A program made the translations under genes and the position numbers. From contig LJSV01000012.1 in assembly GCA_001314715.1 (NCBI GenBank), positions 65,760-111,990 on the forward strand: a stretch of 46,231 nt of DNA. Reading direction: 5' to 3'. This document shows, piece by piece, positions 43,227 to 46,231 of the stretch; position 1 is the first letter of the stretch; each line of letters starts with the position of its first letter. Below the pieces are notes generated by a model that did not search any database, was not told where the DNA came from, and saw nothing but the letters and a program-made list of their open reading frames with translations. The DNA comes from Rhodobacteraceae bacterium HLUCCA12. GTDB lineage: Bacteria > Pseudomonadota > Alphaproteobacteria > Rhodobacterales > Rhodobacteraceae.

Positions 43227-45416
43227 TCAATGCGCGGTGATCGCGGGGGTGTCGCCGGTTTCGGGTTCCAGCCGACCGATACAGGCTGCCGCATACCCTG
43301 CCTCTACCAGCTGCGCGACAAGCCTGTCGGCCTGATCGGCCGGCACCGTGGCCAGCAACCCGCCTGCCGTCTGTGGATCGATCAGCAACCGGGCGCGCGG
43401 CCCGTCCGGGGTCCGCAACCGTCCGGTCAAGGCGGCGCGGTTCGACGGCGCGAGGCTTGAGGCGATACCTTGACCGGCAAGCGCCTCGGCGCCGTTGAAA
43501 ACGGGCAGGCGGCCCAGATCGAGGATCGCCCGTAAACCGCTTGCGCGCAGGATCTCGTCCAGATGCCCCGCGAGGCCAAAGCCGGTGATGTCGGTCATGG
43601 CCCCCGCGACGGGGGTCAGGAGCGCACTCGCCGCCTGTTGTGATTGCGTGAGATACGGCCACAGGGCGGCGATGTCGCGCCCCTGGGCCTGTTTGTCCAT
43701 TTCCGCCGCCAGCAAGGTGCCGCTGCCCAGCGGTTTGGTCAGGATCAGTCGCTGGCCGGGCAGGGCGCCGCCCTTGGTCAGGATCCGGTCGTCGGCCAGC
43801 CCCGTCACCGTGAAGCCGATCGACAGTTCCGCCCCGATTGCCGTGTGTCCGCCCGCGATGGTGGCACCGGCAGCGCCGAATACGGATGCGGCCCCGGCCA
43901 TGATCTCGGCCAGTGTGCGTTCCTGCAAGGTCTCGGACAGGCGCGGCAAGGTCAGGCTGGCCAATGCGATCTGCGGCGCCGCGCCCATGGCCCAGATGTC
44001 GCCCAGCGCGTGCGTTGCCGCGATGCGTGCCATCAGATACGGGTCTTCGGTCACGCTGCGCAGGTGGTCCGTGGCGATCACCTGCAAATGAGGACCCATT
44101 TGCAGCACGGCCGCGTCGTCGCCCACCCCCAGGCGCAGCGCCGCCGCGTCCGGTGCGGGAAGCGTGGCCAGCGCGGCGCGCAGCGGGCCGGGCCCCATCT
44201 TGGCGCCGCAACCGCCGCACAAGGGCTTGTCTCCCAGGGCTTCGGCCATGCCCAGGGCCGCGCGACGGGGCAATGCGGGTGGCGGCATGGCCGGAAGGTC
44301 GTGGAACATGCGCATGAACTTGCGGTCGATGCGATCCTTCAGCCGCCAGAGCCAGCGTCCCGACAGCGCCAGCCCCCATTTCTCGGCCAGCGCGGACCGC
44401 TCGCCCAGCGAGATCAGCTTCAGGTAATCGCGTTGCGGATCAAAACGGCGCAGCGCTCCGCCCGACAGCGCCGCGCGCAGATTATGCGCCAGAACCGGCG
44501 CCTCGCGCACGGCGAACACGCCGGCCTTGGGGCGCGGCGCATGGGCCAGATGGGCGCAATCGCCGGTGGCAAAGATATGCCCATGTCCCTGCGCCCGCAA
44601 GAACGGATCGACGGTGATGAACCCGTCGGTCAGGGGCAGCCCCGTCGCCGCGAGCCAGTCATGCGGACGGCTGCCCGCAGCCCCGACCACAAGGGCGGCT
44701 GGAACGACGCTGCCATCCGAAAGTGTTACCCGATCGCGTTCGATCCCCTGTGCGCTGAGGCCGGCACGCAGGGTGATCCGGCGCCGCGCCAACTCTGCCT
44801 GAAGTGCGCGGTGCGCATTTGGCCCCATCTGGGCCAGGGGCAGCGGATCGCGCTCGATTATGGTGATTCGGCGCTCAGCCGTGTCACGCAACCGGTGGTC
44901 CATGGCGAGGGCCAGCTCGATCCCGGCTACCCCGCCGCCGAGAACAGCGATGTCGGGCCGACGCGCGCCCGCTTTGACCTCGGCCAGAAACCGCTCCCAG
45001 CGTGCGGCATAGGCCCCCAGGGGCTTGGCGCCGACACCATGGTCCGGAAATCCGGGCAGATCGGGCATGTCCGACGTGATCCCGATATCGATCGAAACCA
45101 CGTCAAACCGGATCGGCGGGCGACCGTTCACACGGATCGTGCCCGACGCCGGATCTAGCCCCTCGGCCCGGCCGGTCACCAGCCGGGCTCCGGCATGACG
45201 GGCCAACCGCACCAGGTCGATCTCCAGCGCGTCGCGTGGATAATGTCCGGCGATATGTCCGGGCAGCATGCCGGTATAGGGCGCCGAGGGGTTCGGATCG
45301 ATCAGGGTCACGCGCGCGCCCGGCAGCGGGTTCATGGCCCAGTCCAGGAGAACCAGCGCATGCGCGTGACCCCCGCCGATCAGAACCAGGTCGCGTGTAA
45401 GGGGCAGGGTTTGCAT
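43227..45416 (-). CDS. selD: Oxidoreductase-selenophosphate synthetase fusion
   Basis: A 729-residue two-domain protein. Residues 1-385 form an NDH-2-like FAD/NAD(P) oxidoreductase: LVLIGGGHAHAL (10-21), SAPYTGMLPG, a second dinucleotide loop IAVLGGGVAGIELAL (156-170) and IFATGDCAHL (281-290). From about 395 it is SelD, with CGGCGAK (C403 and K406 match catalytic C17 and K20 of E. coli), GVGDDAAVL, ATDHLRSVTEDPY and GGHTAIGAELSIGFT. SelD makes selenophosphate from selenide and ATP; the flavoprotein part may reduce the selenium donor. ATG 45416 was chosen; 45521 is less likely. Confidence 0.93.
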   Translation of the reverse strand: MQTLPLTRDLVLIGGGHAHALVLLDWAMNPLPGARVTLIDPNPSAPYTGMLPGHIAGHYPRDALEIDLVRLARHAGARLVTGRAEGLDPASGTIRVNGRPPIRFDVVSIDIGITSDMPDLPGFPDHGVGAKPLGAYAARWERFLAEVKAGARRPDIAVLGGGVAGIELALAMDHRLRDTAERRITIIERDPLPLAQMGPNAHRALQAELARRRITLRAGLSAQGIERDRVTLSDGSVVPAALVVGAAGSRPHDWLAATGLPLTDGFITVDPFLRAQGHGHIFATGDCAHLAHAPRPKAGVFAVREAPVLAHNLRAALSGGALRRFDPQRDYLKLISLGERSALAEKWGLALSGRWLWRLKDRIDRKFMRMFHDLPAMPPPALPRRAALGMAEALGDKPLCGGCGAKMGPGPLRAALATLPAPDAAALRLGVGDDAAVLQMGPHLQVIATDHLRSVTEDPYLMARIAATHALGDIWAMGAAPQIALASLTLPRLSETLQERTLAEIMAGAASVFGAAGATIAGGHTAIGAELSIGFTVTGLADDRILTKGGALPGQRLILTKPLGSGTLLAAEMDKQAQGRDIAALWPYLTQSQQAASALLTPVAGAMTDITGFGLAGHLDEILRASGLRAILDLGRLPVFNGAEALAGQGIASSLAPSNRAALTGRLRTPDGPRARLLIDPQTAGGLLATVPADQADRLVAQLVEAGYAAACIGRLEPETGDTPAITAH

Positions 45417-45521
45417 GACGATCGGGCCTTTGCGGTCGCACCGCTGCCATAGCGCGCCCGGCGCCTGAAAGCGAGGGTCCAAAGCGCCGTTGCACGGCCG
45501 CAAGAGTGCCGTTTTTTGCAC

Positions 45522-45550
45522 TTGACGCCGTCAGGGCGCTGACATACCAA
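45522..45550 (+). promoter_or_regulatory. Probable promoter of tRNA-Met
   Basis: TTGACG (45522-45527), a 17-bp spacer, and TACCAA (45545-45550). The tRNA 5' end lies 13 bp beyond the -10 element. The -35 is good, the -10 weak, as is common for high-GC alphaproteobacterial tRNA promoters. Confidence 0.5.
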
Positions 45551-45562
45551 GCGCCAGCTTCT

Positions 45563-45639
45563 GGCGGAGTAGCTCAGTTGGTTAGAGCAGCGGAATCATA
45601 ATCCGCGTGTCGGGGGTTCAAGTCCCTCCTCCGCTACCA
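45563..45639 (+). tRNA. tRNA-Met (CAT), elongator
   Basis: A complete 77-nt cloverleaf. The acceptor arm GGCGGAG pairs with CTCCGCT (first pair G-T), the D arm is GCTC-AGTTGGTTA-GAGC, and the anticodon stem GCGGA/TCCGC holds loop ATCATAA with anticodon CAT. The T arm is GGGGG-TTCAAGT-CCCTC, and CCA is encoded. The paired first base excludes initiator tRNA. Elongator Met fits better than the lysidine-modified Ile2 (also CAT) by overall similarity to alphaproteobacterial Met tRNAs. Confidence 0.95.
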
Positions 45640-45675
45640 AAAATCCCCATTACAAAACAAAAGCTTGTGTGAATG

Positions 45676-45699
45676 ATGGGGCTAGATTGGCCCCATTTT
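45676..45699 (+). terminator. Intrinsic terminator after tRNA-Met
   Basis: ATGGGGC, seven-base loop TAGATTG, GCCCCAT, then TTTT (the last stem base included). The 7-bp stem lies 36 bp after the tRNA 3' end. Confidence 0.85.
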
Positions 45700-45790
45700 C
45701 GTGTTGCACTTCCCTGCAATCCGATTCCCTTTAATTTCAGGGATTTTCTTTAGCTCCCGGCAGTTCCGCACAACACGATTGCAACATGAG

Positions 45791-45813
45791 TGCGACATAC
45801 GCAAGCTGTCGCA
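45791..45813. repeat. Inverted repeat in the non-coding stretch after tRNA-Met
   Basis: TGCGACA, nine-base spacer, TGTCGCA, with perfect 7-bp arms. It lies in the non-coding segment 45640-45908, which is visibly less GC-rich than the rest of the window and has no convincing gene. A second dyad, TTGCA/TGCAA, lies at 45704-45719. Arms of this kind can be protein-binding sites, for instance for an integrase, but nothing identifies the binder. Confidence 0.35.
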
Positions 45814-45908
45814 TCACCCCGTCGTAGCGAAGAAAATGGCGCAAATTCGCGCTCGCCCCTGGGCCACCGTGACATGAAAACAGGGAGGGATCATCAGCGC
45901 GAGCGGCG

Positions 45909-46127
45909 TCAATCGCCGCCAGGCAGCGGCTTGTTCTTCGTGAGTGCCCACACATGGTTGCCAGTCTCAGATGCTCTAGCCCCGATTTCGATAAGCAGAC
46001 GCGCGGTCTCTTCCCGGTTCGCCCCGATCACCCCGGACATTGTTTTCATGCTGCGCCATCCTTGAGCGCCCGGGTTGTTCAGCATCTGACGCAACATCGC
46101 TTTGCGCTTTAGGTCGCGCTCCCGCAT
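45909..46127 (-). pseudogene. C-terminal fragment of a helix-turn-helix-like protein beside an IS element
   Basis: A 72-codon frame from ATG 46127 (MRERDLKRKAMLRQML) with a winged-helix-like end: AQGWRSMKTMSGVIGANREE, then ETARLLIEIGARASETG and VWALTKNKPL. The start has no ribosome site, and the IS terminal repeat begins only 7 bp upstream. The frame stays open into the IS end (to 46160). I read it as a gene cut at its 5' side by the insertion, though a complete small gene cannot be excluded. Function unknown; the pattern suggests DNA binding. Confidence 0.5.
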
Positions 46128-46134
46128 GTCGCTG

Positions 46135-46231
46135 TGAGGTGCCCCCCGAAAACTGGACAATGACGCAAGCTCGGATTTGCTGTCTGCTGATCTTCACCAC
46201 GAAGGAGATCGAAGATGTCGAAACGAAAGCA
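46135..46231 (+). mobile_element. IS3-family insertion sequence, left end (runs off the window)
   Basis: A terminal-repeat-like start TGAGGTGCCCCCCGAAAACT (46135-46154) followed by GGACA is typical of IS3-family ends. It is followed 60 bp later by AAGGAG and an ATG opening a transposase OrfA frame. The flanking bases CTG or GCTG (to 46134) would be the target duplication. The rest of the element lies outside the window. Confidence 0.78.
46215..46231 (+). CDS. IS3-family transposase OrfA, first codons (partial)
   Basis: ATG 46215 follows AAGGAGATCGAAG and begins MSKRK, the usual start of IS3-family OrfA helix-turn-helix proteins. Only five full codons are visible, so the call depends on the terminal repeat beside it. 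Confidence 0.6.

Noticed and set aside
43644-45158. A 504-codon open frame on the plus strand
   Set aside because: Antisense shadow of the selD fusion gene; no ribosome site and no recognisable domain.
45563-45639. tRNA-Ile2 or initiator tRNA as alternatives for the CAT anticodon
   Set aside because: The first base pair is formed, which excludes the initiator. The acceptor and anticodon stems resemble alphaproteobacterial elongator Met rather than Ile2, although lysidine modification cannot be judged from DNA.
45737-45955. A 72-codon minus-strand frame after tRNA-Met
   Set aside because: It overlaps the helix-turn-helix-like fragment in another frame, has no ribosome site and gives a composition with no family signal.

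Overview
The window is a GC-rich stretch of bacterial chromosome. Its gene content and local gene order are those of an alphaproteobacterium of the Rhodobacterales (Rhodobacter/Paracoccus/Roseobacter type). Pointers are the TIGR02302/DUF4175 protein next to lysA and argH, a zinc-ribbon gene followed by ftsE-ftsX-plsC, the phaA-phaB pair, a HemP-type hemin protein, and an alphaproteobacterial elongator tRNA-Met. Species was not determined. Almost everything is ordinary core chromosome, densely packed on both strands with many 1-4 bp stop/start overlaps.

Layout. 1-3.0 kb: isoprenoid genes (ispE, a long-chain polyprenyl diphosphate synthase), a DUF2007 protein and a TrmN6-like methyltransferase. 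3.0-8.7 kb (minus): argH, a 39-residue lipoprotein, a DUF2834 membrane protein, lysA and a large TIGR02302 protein, probably one operon. 8.8-12.9 kb: an EAL-type protein, phaA and phaB for poly-hydroxybutyrate precursors (a hairpin separates them), a DMT exporter and a DUF465 protein. 13.0-16.2 kb: zinc-ribbon membrane protein, then ftsE-ftsX-plsC. 16.3-21.2 kb: accA, xseA, purD, recO, hemP. 21.4-26.9 kb: a GAPDH-family paralogue, HIT protein, aldehyde dehydrogenase, a putative outer-membrane barrel, lolA, a lytic transglycosylase lipoprotein and hspQ. 27.0-32.9 kb: an anti-sigma/anti-anti-sigma pair, a second thiolase, leuB, a small unknown protein, a short-chain dehydrogenase-like protein lacking the catalytic lysine, an RsmC-like methyltransferase and clpS. 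33.0-38.0 kb: HAD phosphatase, D,D-carboxypeptidase with a SPOR tail, methyltransferase, hemC.

38.0-45.4 kb is the most interesting part. It holds mnmH (tRNA 2-selenouridine synthase), a YbbP/YbbA-type ABC exporter, a TesA-like arylesterase whose start codon overlaps that of the divergent ATPase gene, and a selD fused behind an FAD/NAD(P) oxidoreductase domain. Together mnmH and selD form a selenium-to-tRNA pathway. The tesA-ybbA-ybbP-mnmH neighbourhood is also seen, with an insertion, in E. coli.

The right end (45.56-46.23 kb) is a tRNA-Met with a plausible promoter and terminator, then a less GC-rich non-coding stretch, a small C-terminal-looking fragment of a helix-turn-helix-like protein, and the left end of an IS3-family element. 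This looks like the edge of an accessory region. I found no CRISPR array, rRNA, prophage module or clearly new multi-gene system in what is visible.
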